Of a stretch of 64,000 nucleotides of DNA, positions 48,388-56,881 are shown in pieces. The stretch lies in the NCBI RefSeq assembly GCF_003634705.1, contig NZ_RBWU01000007.1:434001-498000 (forward strand), in the 5' to 3' direction. The first letter of the stretch is position 1, and each line of letters opens with the position of its first letter. This DNA is from Actinomadura pelletieri DSM 43383 (GTDB taxonomy: Bacteria > Actinomycetota > Actinomycetes > Streptosporangiales > Streptosporangiaceae). Below the pieces are notes generated by a model, which worked only from the letters and a program-made list of their open reading frames with translations, was not told the DNA's origin and made no database searches. The position numbers and the translations under genes were made by a program.

Positions 48388-49125
48388 GTGAGCTGGTTCC
48401 GCTGTGCCGAGCACCGGCCCTGGGCGTCGACGCGGCTGTTCTGCCTGCCGCACGCGGGCGGGTCCGCGGTGTTCTTCCGGTCATGGGCCAAGGAGATCGC
48501 CCCGGCCGTCGAGGTGCACGCCGTCCAGTACCCGGGCCGCGCCGACCGGCTGGCGGACCCCTACGTCACCGAGGCGGACCGGCTCGCCCGGCTCGTCGCC
48601 GGGGCGATGGCGGCGCTGGACGACCGTCCCGCCGCGCTGTTCGGGCACAGCATGGGCGCCATCGTCGCGTACGAGGTGGCGCGGTCGTTGCAGGAGCGCG
48701 GCGCCCCGCCGGTGCGCCTGTTCGTGTCCGGCGCGCGTCCGCCGCACGACCGCGGCGACGACCGCGTGCACGAGCGGGACGACGACGGCCTGGTCGCGGA
48801 GATGCTGCGGCTCGGCGGCACCGACGGCGAGGCGCTGCGGGAGCCGGAGCTGCGGGAACTGGTCCTGCCGTACGTGCGCAACGACTTCAAGCTGATCGAG
48901 ACCTATGTCCACCGGCCCGGGACGCGACTGACGGTGCCCGTCACGGCGATCATCGGGGACGCCGACCCGCATGTGACCGAGGCGCAGGCCGCGGGCTGGG
49001 CGGACGTCACCGACGGGGAGTTCGCGTTGACGGTCATGCCCGGGGGCCACTTCTACCTGGCGGAACGGCAGGCGGCCGTCATCGCGGAGATCGTCCGCGC
49101 CCTGGACGTCCCGGCCGTCTCCTGA
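48388..49125 (+). CDS. Type II thioesterase (alpha/beta hydrolase)
   Basis: The product has 245 residues. Opening L-F-C-L-P-H-A-G-G-S-A, nucleophile elbow G-H-S-M-G, acidic residue in I-I-G-D-A-D-P-H and catalytic His in P-G-G-H-F match RifR-like type II thioesterases, which free mis-primed NRPS or PKS carrier proteins. No NRPS or PKS gene is in the window, so it is a stand-alone editing or hydrolase gene here. GTG 48388 follows GAGGAG. It lies between two strong terminators and is likely a single-gene transcript. Confidence 0.92.
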   Translation: MSWFRCAEHRPWASTRLFCLPHAGGSAVFFRSWAKEIAPAVEVHAVQYPGRADRLADPYVTEADRLARLVAGAMAALDDRPAALFGHSMGAIVAYEVARSLQERGAPPVRLFVSGARPPHDRGDDRVHERDDDGLVAEMLRLGGTDGEALREPELRELVLPYVRNDFKLIETYVHRPGTRLTVPVTAIIGDADPHVTEAQAAGWADVTDGEFALTVMPGGHFYLAERQAAVIAEIVRALDVPAVS

Positions 49126-49133
49126 CACGCGGC

Positions 49134-49170
49134 GGGCCGCCTCCGCGGGAGGTCGGTGCGGAGGCGGCCC
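49134..49170. terminator. Bidirectional terminator between convergent genes
   Basis: GGGCCGCCTCCGC pairs perfectly with GCGGAGGCGGCCC across an 11-nt loop. It sits between the thioesterase stop (49125) and the protease stop (49201) and can serve both. Confidence 0.85.
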
Positions 49171-49200
49171 TACGGACAGCCGACGGTGGGTACTGAAGGA

Positions 49201-50274
49201 TCAGTAGATCTGGACGCCGTACACCTGCATCGCCTCGGTGACGGGCTGGAAGTACGTCGTCCCGCCCGACCGGCAGTTGCCGCTGCCGCCCGAGGTCAGG
49301 CCGAGCGCGGTGGACCCGGCGAACAGCGAGCCGCCGCTGTCGCCCGGCTCGGCGCACACGTTGGTGCGGATGAGGCCGCTGACGCTGCCCTCCTGGTAGT
49401 TCACCGTCGCGTTGAGCGCGTTGACGCTGCCGTCGTGGAGCTGGGTCGTGCTGCCGCTGCGCTGGACGCGCTGGCCGACGGTGGCGTTACCGGCGGTGGT
49501 GATGTCCTGGGTGCCCCGGCCGTAGAGGTGGACGGCGCCCCGGGTGTCCTGCGGGGTGGAGGTGTACTTGACGATGCCGTAGTCGTTGCCGGGGAAGCTG
49601 CTGCCGGCGGTGTTGCCGAGCGTCCGGCCGCTGCTGTCGGTCCAGGTGGTGCTGTTCCTGGTGCAGTGCCCGGCGGTGATGAAGTAGTACTCGTTGCCCT
49701 TCTTGACGTTGAAGCCGAGCGAGCAGCGGGATCCGCCGGTGCGGATGGCCTCGCCGCCGAGCGTGAACTTCTGGAACTTCCCGGCGACGTGCTCGATGCG
49801 GACGGCCGCGCCGTGCTTGGCCACGGCGGCCTTGACCCGCTTCAGCTTCGCGCCGGTGACCGTGCTGTCCACGGAGAGCAGCACCTGGTTGGTGTCGGGG
49901 TCGACGGCCCAGGCGGTGCCGGGGATCGTCGCGTCCTGCTTGAGGGTGTCCTCGACCTTCTTCAGGTACGAGCCGCTGCGGGAGACCGTCTCCGGGACGG
50001 CGCCCGCGGCCCGCACGGTCTGCGCGGCCTCGGCGTCGGTGACCGTGACGACCAGCCGGCCGCCCTTCAGGTAGGAGCCGGCGGTCCGGCCGCCGAGCTG
50101 CTGGGCGAGCCTGGTCGACAGTTCGCCGGGGCCCGCGGGAGCGGCGGCGGCGACGGGAGCGACCGAGCCGGAGGTGGCGGACACGGAGGGAGCGATGGCG
50201 AGGGCACCCGCCACCATACCGGCCGACGCCGTGGTGACGCCGACGGCGAGCACACGCCTCTTGGTGATCTTCAC
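49201..50274 (-). CDS. Streptogrisin-like serine protease, copy 1
   Basis: The product has 357 residues. A signal peptide (KITKRRVLAVGVTTASAGMVAGALAIA) is followed by an alpha-lytic-protease-type propeptide (about 45-170) and an S1 domain with T-A-G-H-C, G-N-D-Y-G and G-D-S-G-G as His, Asp and Ser sites. Cys pairs expected for streptogrisins are present. It should be secreted and self-processed. GTG 50274 follows GGAGG; the frame is open to 50334. A paralogue lies immediately upstream on the same strand and shares its promoter-proximal sequence. Confidence 0.95.
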   Translation of the reverse strand: MKITKRRVLAVGVTTASAGMVAGALAIAPSVSATSGSVAPVAAAAPAGPGELSTRLAQQLGGRTAGSYLKGGRLVVTVTDAEAAQTVRAAGAVPETVSRSGSYLKKVEDTLKQDATIPGTAWAVDPDTNQVLLSVDSTVTGAKLKRVKAAVAKHGAAVRIEHVAGKFQKFTLGGEAIRTGGSRCSLGFNVKKGNEYYFITAGHCTRNSTTWTDSSGRTLGNTAGSSFPGNDYGIVKYTSTPQDTRGAVHLYGRGTQDITTAGNATVGQRVQRSGSTTQLHDGSVNALNATVNYQEGSVSGLIRTNVCAEPGDSGGSLFAGSTALGLTSGGSGNCRSGGTTYFQPVTEAMQVYGVQIY

Positions 50275-50357
50275 TGCACAAGCCTCCACGGGGGGTTGGG
50301 TGCGCCCTGCTGGCACACCGGAGGTCCTGCACATGGTGTGGGAACCGTCAATGCAGG

Positions 50358-50382
50358 CGTAAGACGCAGAAGGTGACCAATT
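50358..50382 (-). promoter_or_regulatory. Conserved upstream motif of protease copy 1
   Basis: On the plus strand CGTAAG, eight intervening bases and AAGGTGACCAATT. The same arrangement, with a 7-bp interval, lies at 51459-51482 ahead of copy 2 at almost the same distance from the start (84 versus 81 bp). Probable promoter or regulator site kept after gene duplication. Confidence 0.55.
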
Positions 50383-50475
50383 CGGAACAGAGCGATTGTC
50401 ACCCTGGCGATGGATCCGTGGTCAGACCGCAATGCGACACGGCCATCGGACCCGTGGAACGTGATGGGAAATCGT

Positions 50476-51378
50476 TCAGTAGATCGTCACGCCCTCCCTC
50501 TGGAGCACCTCGTCGACGGGTTGGAAGTACGTCGCCCTCCCGGAGGAATTGCAGTGGCCCACGCCGCCGGATGCCAGACCGATCGCGAGGTCTCCCAGGA
50601 AGAGCGGGCCGCCGCTGTCGCCCTCCTTGGAGCAGATGTCGGTGAGGATCAGATCGTGGACGGCGCCCTGCTGGTAGTTGACCGTGAAGCCATAGCCTCT
50701 GATTCTTCCGGTCTGAACACCGGAGACCTGGCCCACGTGCGTCACCGTCTGCCCGACCGGGACTCTTCCGGCGCCGACGATGTCCTGGTACCGGTCGCCC
50801 ACGCGGACGCCGCCCTGGAGGTCATCGGGCGTGGAGGCGTACTTGCTCTTGACGACGCCGTAGTCGTCGCCGGGGAAGCTGAAGGAGGAGGTGGTGCCGA
50901 GCAGCTTGGTCAGTTCCGGATCGGCGTACCAGGCGGTGACGCCCTTGGCGCAGTGGCCCGCCGTGAGGAAGAAGTAGTCGGAGCCTCGTTTGACGTTGAA
51001 GCCCAGCGTGCAGCGGACGCCTCCGGCGGCGTAGATGGACTCGCCGCCCGCGGTGAGCGGACGGAGCGTCCCGGCGACATGCTCGATGCGGACGGCCGAG
51101 CCGTGCTCGGCCACGGCGGCCTTCACCCGCTTCAGTTTCGCGCCGGTGACCGTGGAGTCCAGGACCACGGTGACCCGGCCGGTGGCGGAGTCCACGCCCC
51201 AGGCGGTGCCGGGGACGCCGGCGTCGCGCGTGAGCGCGGCCATGATCTTCCCGGGATCGGCGCCGCCGCGCCCGGGAACGGTACTCGCGGGGGCCGCCGC
51301 GGCGAGGACGGGTGTCAGCAGGACGGACGTCGCGACGGCGGCGGTGATGCCGTGGATGCGTGGGGGACGGATGTTCAT
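50476..51378 (-). CDS. Streptogrisin-like serine protease, copy 2
   Basis: The product has 300 residues. A signal peptide (IHGITAAVATSVLLTPVLAAAAP) is followed by a propeptide about 60 residues shorter than in copy 1, then the S1 domain: T-A-G-H-C, G-D-D-Y-G and G-D-S-G-G-P-L. It shares a long segment with copy 1 (VDSTVTGAKLKRVKAAVAxHG and RIEHVAG), so the genes are tandem duplicates. ATG 51378 follows AGGAGG. The short propeptide may alter folding assistance. Confidence 0.95.
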   Translation of the reverse strand: MNIRPPRIHGITAAVATSVLLTPVLAAAAPASTVPGRGGADPGKIMAALTRDAGVPGTAWGVDSATGRVTVVLDSTVTGAKLKRVKAAVAEHGSAVRIEHVAGTLRPLTAGGESIYAAGGVRCTLGFNVKRGSDYFFLTAGHCAKGVTAWYADPELTKLLGTTSSFSFPGDDYGVVKSKYASTPDDLQGGVRVGDRYQDIVGAGRVPVGQTVTHVGQVSGVQTGRIRGYGFTVNYQQGAVHDLILTDICSKEGDSGGPLFLGDLAIGLASGGVGHCNSSGRATYFQPVDEVLQREGVTIY

Positions 51379-51458
51379 GAGATGCCTCCTGTGGGAGCGG
51401 ACGCGCCCGGACGGCGCGCCGGAGGTCACCGCACATGCTGAGAGAACACCGAACCCGA

Positions 51459-51482
51459 CGTAAGGGAAAAAGGTGACTAATT
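51459..51482 (-). promoter_or_regulatory. Conserved upstream motif of protease copy 2
   Basis: Plus-strand CGTAAG, seven bases, AAGGTGACTAATT, matching 50358-50382. The intervening 5' region also shares CCGGAGGTC...GCACATG with copy 1, so about 100 bp upstream of both genes is homologous. Confidence 0.55.
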
Positions 51483-51546
51483 GCCCTAATGTGGATTGTC
51501 ATCCGGCGTGCGCGCCGATCATTTCCGACGGGAACGAGAAGGTCGG

Positions 51547-51583
51547 TGACGTCATGACGATCGATGAGCCGGTGGTGACGTCA
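51547..51583 (+). promoter_or_regulatory. Pair of TGACGTCA palindromes upstream of the cyclodeaminase gene
   Basis: Two GGTGACGTCA sites (palindromic cores at 51547-51554 and 51576-51583) are centred 29 bp apart, close to three helical turns, and end 27 bp before the chosen start. They look like a dimer-of-dimers operator. The regulator is unknown. Confidence 0.5.
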
Positions 51584-51609
51584 CGATGTCGAGGCGGGAG
51601 AATGGTCCG

Positions 51610-52563
51610 GTGACGTTGCTTTTGACCCGTTCGGACCTGGAGATGTTGCTGGACCCGGCGGGCTGTCTGGACGCGCTGCGCCGCGGCTTCACCTCCGCGG
51701 AGGACGAGGTCGCCGCGCGGCGGGTGATCGGGCGACTGCCCGGCCAGGGGACCGCGACCGCGTTGCTGCCCGGCCTGGTCCGGGGCGTTCCCGCCTACAC
51801 GGTCAAGGTCAACGCCAAGTTCCCGGGCAGCAGGCCCGCGCTGCGCGGCGTCGTCTGCCTGCACGACCTCGGTACCGGGGAGTTGCTGGCGCAGCTGGAC
51901 TCGGCCACCGTGACCGCCTGGCGCACCGGGCTCGCCGCCGCGCTCGGCACCCACGCGCTGGCCCGTCCGGACGCGCACACGGTCGCGATCGTCGGCGCGG
52001 GGGCACAGGCGGAGCTGGTGATGCGGGGCCTGCCGGAGTTGCGGGAGGTGCGCGGCCTCACCGTCTGCGATCTGGACGCCGGTCGCGCCGCCCGCTTCGC
52101 CGAGCGGCACGGGAGCCGGCTCGGCATCCCGGCCGACGTCGAGCCCGACCCGCGCGCCGCCGTCGCGGACGCCGGGATCGTCGTCATGGCGACCTGGGCG
52201 CGCCGTCCCATCCTGCACGCCGGGGACGTGCCGCGCGGCACGCACATCACCTCCCTCGGCGCCGACGAGCCCGGCAAGGCCGAACTGGGCGCCGATCTGC
52301 TGGAGGGCGCCCGGGTCGTCGTCGACGACGTGGCCCTCGCCGTCGAGATGGGCGTGCTGGCCGAGGCGGGCCTGGACGTCAAGCACGCCGCAGGGACGCT
52401 CCGCGACCTGATGTGCGGCCAGGTGCCGGGACGGGTGCGGAACGGTGAGGTCACCGTGTACGCGCCGGTCGGTCTGCCCTGGCAGGACCTCGCGGTGAGC
52501 TGGGTCGCCTACCGGACGGCCCGCGCGTCCGGCGCCGGAACCGAGTTCGATTTCTTGGCATGA
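51610..52563 (+). CDS. Ornithine cyclodeaminase/mu-crystallin family protein
   Basis: The product has 317 residues. The family pattern is present: K-V-N-A-K-F-P-G near the substrate site, D-S-A-T-V-T-A-W-R-T-G-L-A-A-A-L, and Rossmann G-A-G-A-Q-A for NAD(P). The enzyme could be an ornithine cyclodeaminase, an imine reductase or an EutC-like ectoine-pathway enzyme. The start used is GTG 51610 (with GGGAG upstream); ATG 51586 is in frame. Confidence 0.9.
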   Translation: MTLLLTRSDLEMLLDPAGCLDALRRGFTSAEDEVAARRVIGRLPGQGTATALLPGLVRGVPAYTVKVNAKFPGSRPALRGVVCLHDLGTGELLAQLDSATVTAWRTGLAAALGTHALARPDAHTVAIVGAGAQAELVMRGLPELREVRGLTVCDLDAGRAARFAERHGSRLGIPADVEPDPRAAVADAGIVVMATWARRPILHAGDVPRGTHITSLGADEPGKAELGADLLEGARVVVDDVALAVEMGVLAEAGLDVKHAAGTLRDLMCGQVPGRVRNGEVTVYAPVGLPWQDLAVSWVAYRTARASGAGTEFDFLA

Positions 52564-52838
52564 GTACAGGTAAGGGGCATTTCGCGGGATAAGGGCATCC
52601 GAATTGTCGGTTTGTTTCGGTCTTTACAATGACGCCATGCATAGTGTTGACTCCGGGCGGTAGATCCTCCGCCTGACCCAGCCGTTCAAGTGGCCCTTGG
52701 AAGCTCGTTGTCGTGCCGCCCCGATCGGGTGCCCCTTCCCGGTCCCGCCTTAGCCCCGAGGCCGGAACGCGGTTCGGTAATGGCGTCCCCGCGCGCCGCG
52801 GTGGGCGGCAGCGCCACGGTTCACGCCAGGAGACGAAA
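52564..52838. other. Intergenic region upstream of the response regulator
   Basis: About 275 bp with lower GC at its start (52560-52660). No gene or RNA recognised. It probably holds the promoter of the lanthipeptide-locus response regulator. Confidence 0.5.
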
Positions 52839-53444
52839 ATGATTCGGATTCTTCTCGCCGAGGGGGCACCTCTCCTCCGTGGCGGGCTCGCCGCCCTGTT
52901 CGACGGAATGAAAGACCTCGACGTCGTCGCCGCGATCGGCTCCGGTGAACAGATGCTGCGGACCGCGCGCAGCCAGCGTCCCGATGTCGCGTTGATCGAT
53001 GTCGGGCTGCCCGGAATGGATGGCTTCGCCGCGGCGCGCAAGTTGCGCGAGGCCGTGCCCGAATGCAGCACGGTCCTCATGGCGGGCCGATGTCGCAACG
53101 GCGACCTGCGGCGCGCGGTGGCGGCCCGTGCCTCCGGGTTCGTGTTGAAGGACACCTCGCCCGGCGACCTCGTCGACGCGATCCGGCGGGCCGCGAACGG
53201 CGCGCGGGTCATCGACCCCGATGTCGCGTTCCAGGAACTGTCCTCGGCGAAGAGCCCGCTCACCGAACGGGAGTCGGAGGTCCTGTCGCTCGCCTCACGG
53301 GGCGCTTCGGCGGCCCAGATCGCCGAGGACCTCTTCCTCACGATCGGCACCGTCCGCAACCATCTGTCCCGCATCAACCGCAAGATCGGGGCGCAGAACC
53401 GCATCCAGGCCATCCGGATCGCCGAGGAGGCGGGCTGGCTCTGA
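52839..53444 (+). CDS. NarL/LuxR-type response regulator of the lanthipeptide locus (RamR-like)
   Basis: The 201-residue product has a receiver domain with phospho-site Asp54 in A-L-I-D-V-G-L-P and Lys104 in F-V-L-K-D. The acidic pair near residue 7-8 is A-E rather than D-D/E-D, so metal binding and phosphorylation may be weakened. The LuxR-type helix-turn-helix (LTERESEVLSLASRGASAAQIAEDLFLTIGTVRNHLSRI) covers 140-190. No histidine kinase is adjacent. Size and position match RamR-type activators of SapB loci. ATG 52839 follows AGGAGA. Its last 150 bp overlap the convergent ABC-transporter gene. Confidence 0.9.
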   Translation: MIRILLAEGAPLLRGGLAALFDGMKDLDVVAAIGSGEQMLRTARSQRPDVALIDVGLPGMDGFAAARKLREAVPECSTVLMAGRCRNGDLRRAVAARASGFVLKDTSPGDLVDAIRRAANGARVIDPDVAFQELSSAKSPLTERESEVLSLASRGASAAQIAEDLFLTIGTVRNHLSRINRKIGAQNRIQAIRIAEEAGWL

Positions 53445-55139
53445 ACCCGTCCCCCAGTGCCCGATGAGGTCGCGGTAGAGCGGTGACACCGCGGGCAGGT
53501 CCGCGTGCCGTCCGACCTGCGCGCGGGTCCCGTCCAGGACCAGGACGCGCTTCGCCCGCGCCGCCGAGCTGATCCGGTGCGCGATGACGATCAGCGTGCC
53601 GGGGCGCCGCGCGAACGCCTCCTCCGCCCGTGCCTCGGCCGCCGCGTCCAGCCGGTACGCGGCCTCGTCCAGGACGACGATCCGCTGCGGCGCCAGATAG
53701 GCCCGGCACAGCGCGATGAGCTGCCGGTCCGCCTCCGCCAGGTCCGCCGGGACGATCTCCGCGTCGTATCCGCCGAGGTCCCGGACGAGCCGCGCCAACC
53801 CCACCGCGTCCACCGCCCGCTCCACCCGCTCCGGCGCGGTGTCCGGCGCGTAGTAGGTCAGGTTGTCGCGCAGGGAGCCGGAGAACACGTACGCCTCCTG
53901 CGGGATGAGCACCCGCAGGTCGGGGGAGCCGGGCGGCAGGCCGTCCACCAGCACCTCGCCCTCGGCGGGTTCCACCAGGCCCGCGATGAGGGCCGCCAGG
54001 GTCGACTTCCCGATGCCGCTGGGGCCCACTACTGCGAGGTGGTCGCCGCGCGGGACGACGAGGTCCAGGTTCTCGATCACCGGCCGCGCGCCCCGCCCGT
54101 AGGCGAACGAGACCCCGCGCAGCTCGACGGCCGGGGCGTCCGGGACGGGCCGCGCCGTCTTCGGCCGCACGGGCGGCGCGGGCGCGCTCGTCTCCAGGAT
54201 GCGGCCCAGCGTCACCACCAGGCGCAGCCCGCTGCCGCCCATGCCGTGCACCAGCGTCCGCAGCGCGGGCTGCACCCCGTGCAGGACGTAGGTCACCGCG
54301 CCGATCAGCGTTCCCGGCGTGGCGCCACGCCGTGTCAGCCACGGCGCGGCCGCGAGGACGAGCAGCAGTGGCAGCCATCCGCCGACGGCGAGCGCCACGG
54401 CCCGCAACGCCGCGAACCGCGCCACCGCGCGACCGGCCGCCGCCTGCGCCTCGACCGCGGCGCCGAACCCGGCGCGCACCGTGGGCTCGCCGCCGCACGC
54501 GACGACGTCCCGCAGCCCCTCGGTCAGCGCCGTGGTCCGCTCGGCGATGTCCTCCTCGCCGACGACCAGGTCCCGCTGCCGGACGGCCGCCGCGCCGAAC
54601 ACCGCGCCGAACAGCAACAGCCCGAGCAGCAGCGGCGGCGCCACCAGCAGCGCCACCTCCGGCATCAGGGCGAACAGGCCGAGCAACGCCGCGCCGGTGG
54701 AGAACAGGAAACCGCGCACGACGACGAGCAGCCCGCCGAACGTGTCCCGGACGATCTCCACTTGGTGGGTGATCCGGGCGACCGCGCCCATGTCGGGCCT
54801 GCCGCGCATCGACCGGCGCAGCGCCCCGTCCGTGACCCGCCGGACGAGGTCGTCGCGGAACGGCTCCACGATCGCGGCCAGCGCGGGATACAGCCGGCGG
54901 GCGCCGAACGCTCCCGCGGCCGCGGCGACGGTGAGGATCCCGAGCCAGACGGCCGCGTCGACCGTCCGTCCGGTGCGGAACGCGTCGGTCGCCTCGGCGA
55001 CGGCGCGTCCGAACAGCGCGGTCGGCACCGCCTCGACCAGCGACCACGCGGCGGCCCGCGCGACGGCGCGCGGTCGGGCCCGGACCGCGTCTCCGACCGT
55101 CCGGCGCAGCACCGCCGCGGCGTCGCGTCTGCTTCTCAC
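53295..55139 (-). CDS. ABC half-transporter of the lanthipeptide locus, canonical-Walker subunit
   Basis: The product has 614 residues: six-helix membrane domain, then an ATPase with Walker A G-P-S-G-I-G-K-S-T (372-380, Lys378), Walker B V-V-L-D-E (488-492, catalytic Glu492) and H-loop His521. The signature motif is lost (L-A-E-A-D-R-Q at 467-473 instead of LSGGQ). A C-terminal tail of about 50 residues beyond the usual end is encoded opposite the response-regulator HTH. GTG 55139 overlaps the stop of its partner (GTGA). The two subunits form a heterodimer like RamA/RamB, predicted to export the lanthipeptide. Confidence 0.92.
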   Translation of the reverse strand: MRSRRDAAAVLRRTVGDAVRARPRAVARAAAWSLVEAVPTALFGRAVAEATDAFRTGRTVDAAVWLGILTVAAAAGAFGARRLYPALAAIVEPFRDDLVRRVTDGALRRSMRGRPDMGAVARITHQVEIVRDTFGGLLVVVRGFLFSTGAALLGLFALMPEVALLVAPPLLLGLLLFGAVFGAAAVRQRDLVVGEEDIAERTTALTEGLRDVVACGGEPTVRAGFGAAVEAQAAAGRAVARFAALRAVALAVGGWLPLLLVLAAAPWLTRRGATPGTLIGAVTYVLHGVQPALRTLVHGMGGSGLRLVVTLGRILETSAPAPPVRPKTARPVPDAPAVELRGVSFAYGRGARPVIENLDLVVPRGDHLAVVGPSGIGKSTLAALIAGLVEPAEGEVLVDGLPPGSPDLRVLIPQEAYVFSGSLRDNLTYYAPDTAPERVERAVDAVGLARLVRDLGGYDAEIVPADLAEADRQLIALCRAYLAPQRIVVLDEAAYRLDAAAEARAEEAFARRPGTLIVIAHRISSAARAKRVLVLDGTRAQVGRHADLPAVSPLYRDLIGHWGTGSEPARLLGDPDGLDAVLRPDLAVDAGQMVADGADREEEVLGDLGRRSAP

Positions 55140-56818
55140 GCCGCGCTCCGGAACAGCGCGCGGTAGTCGGGGTCGTTCCAGAGCGTCGCGTGCGGGGCGA
55201 GCGCGCGGACGCGGCCGTCCTCCAGCCAGGCGACGAGGTCGGCGCGGGCGGCCGTGGACGCCCGGAGCGTGACGATCAGGCGGGTGCGTCCGGCGAGCCG
55301 GTTCAGCAGCGCGTCGGTGATCTGGAGTTCGGTGACGGTGTCGAGGCTGGAGGTCGCGTCGTCCAGAACGAGGATGCGCCCGGCGTGCGCGAACGCCCGC
55401 GCGAGCCCCATGCGCTGCAACTCCCCGCCCGACATCGGCGCGTCGGGGAGCGGGGTGGCGTAGCCGTCCGGGAGACGGCGGATGAAGTCGTCGGCGCGGG
55501 CCGCGCGCGCCGACTCGCGCAGCGACGCGTCGGACGGCCGGGCCGGACCGAACGCGAGCGCGTCGAGGACGGTGTCGCCGAACAGTGCGGGCCGCGCGAA
55601 GGCGTACCCGATCTCGCGGCGCAGCGCCGTCCGGGTGAGGCGGGGGAGCGGCGTCCCGTCCAGCAGAACCTCGCCGCGGTCCGGGTCGGTGAGGCGCCCG
55701 GCGAGCGCGGCGAGCTCCGAGGCGCCGGTACGTCCGGTGACGGCGACGGCGAGACCGCCGGGGACGGCCAGATCCAGCCCGTCCAACGCGCCCCCGGCGG
55801 CGCTGACCCCGCGGAACTCCAGGTGGCCGGGGCCGGACGGGACGGACTCCGCGCCGTAGACGGGCGAGGGAAGCGCCAGGACCTCGACGGCGCGCGCGGC
55901 CCCGGCGCGGGCGCGACCGAGGCGCAGCAGCTGCGTGAGGACGGGCCCGAACCCGGCGGCGAGCCCCGCGTACTGGACGGTCGCGACCAGCTCACCGGGG
56001 GTGATCCGGCCGGCGGCCAACTCCACCCCCGCGACCGCCACGACCGCGATCTGCAGGAGCAGCAGCGCCAGCAGCCCGCGCGCCGTGATGCCGCCCTGGA
56101 CGCGCCACATCCGCTCGCCCTCGCCGCGCAGTTCCGGCAGCGGCTCCAGCACCCGGACGGTCTCGCGATCCGCGGTGCCGGCCGCGGCGATCGTCCGGCA
56201 TCCGGCGAGGGCCTCGGCGAGGCGTCCCGCGATCGTGCCCTGGATGGTGAGATAGCGGTGCACGGTAGCGCTGATGTCGCGGACGAACGCGCGCATCAGC
56301 AACGCGATCGCCGGCAGCGCCACGGCGATCGCCGCGGCGACCCGCCAGTCGATGAGGACCAGCGCGACCAGCGCCCCCGCGGCCGGCAGCACTCCGACGG
56401 CGGCCTCCGGCGCGGCGGCGGGCGCCACCCCGGCCTCGGCGGCGCCGCCGACGACACGGCCCGCGACGTCACCCGGCGGGACCCGCAGTGCCGGGCCGAC
56501 CGCGAGGACGTGCCGGACCAGCGTGTGCCGCAGCCATGCCGTCGCCCGCGCCGAGGCGCAGCCGGTCGCGAGCTCCGACAGCACCTCCGCCACGGCGGAC
56601 GCCACGACGAGCGCGACGCACGGCCACACCGCCGCGGCGGCCGGGGCGCCGCCCGGCGGGACCGCGTCGATCGCGCGGGCCAGCGCGTAGGGCAGCAGCA
56701 CCGCCGCGACCGCGTCCGCCAGCGCGGCGGCCGCCACGAGGACGGTCCAGCCGCGGGCGCTCCCGGCGGCCCGCAGCAGCAGCCGGTTCGCGCCGGCCGT
56801 GACAGGTTGGGTGGTCAT
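55136..56818 (-). CDS. ABC half-transporter of the lanthipeptide locus, signature-bearing subunit
   Basis: The product has 560 residues. A membrane domain precedes an ATPase with an intact signature M-S-G-G-E (462-466) but with a degenerate Walker A G-R-T-G-A-S-E-L (362-369: the Gly, Lys and Ser/Thr of GKS/T are Ser, Glu, Leu). Walker B ends in D-D (486-487) instead of D-E, and the H-loop His is Leu518. It therefore complements its partner, which has Walker A, Glu and His but no signature. ATG 56818 follows GGAGAAC. Export of the modified peptide is the expected role. Confidence 0.92.
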   Translation of the reverse strand: MTTQPVTAGANRLLLRAAGSARGWTVLVAAAALADAVAAVLLPYALARAIDAVPPGGAPAAAAVWPCVALVVASAVAEVLSELATGCASARATAWLRHTLVRHVLAVGPALRVPPGDVAGRVVGGAAEAGVAPAAAPEAAVGVLPAAGALVALVLIDWRVAAAIAVALPAIALLMRAFVRDISATVHRYLTIQGTIAGRLAEALAGCRTIAAAGTADRETVRVLEPLPELRGEGERMWRVQGGITARGLLALLLLQIAVVAVAGVELAAGRITPGELVATVQYAGLAAGFGPVLTQLLRLGRARAGAARAVEVLALPSPVYGAESVPSGPGHLEFRGVSAAGGALDGLDLAVPGGLAVAVTGRTGASELAALAGRLTDPDRGEVLLDGTPLPRLTRTALRREIGYAFARPALFGDTVLDALAFGPARPSDASLRESARAARADDFIRRLPDGYATPLPDAPMSGGELQRMGLARAFAHAGRILVLDDATSSLDTVTELQITDALLNRLAGRTRLIVTLRASTAARADLVAWLEDGRVRALAPHATLWNDPDYRALFRSAA

Positions 56819-56881
56819 CGGTTCTCCAGAACGACGACGGCCATGGCTCCGAGCCCCCGGAGCCATGGCCGCCCACCATCG

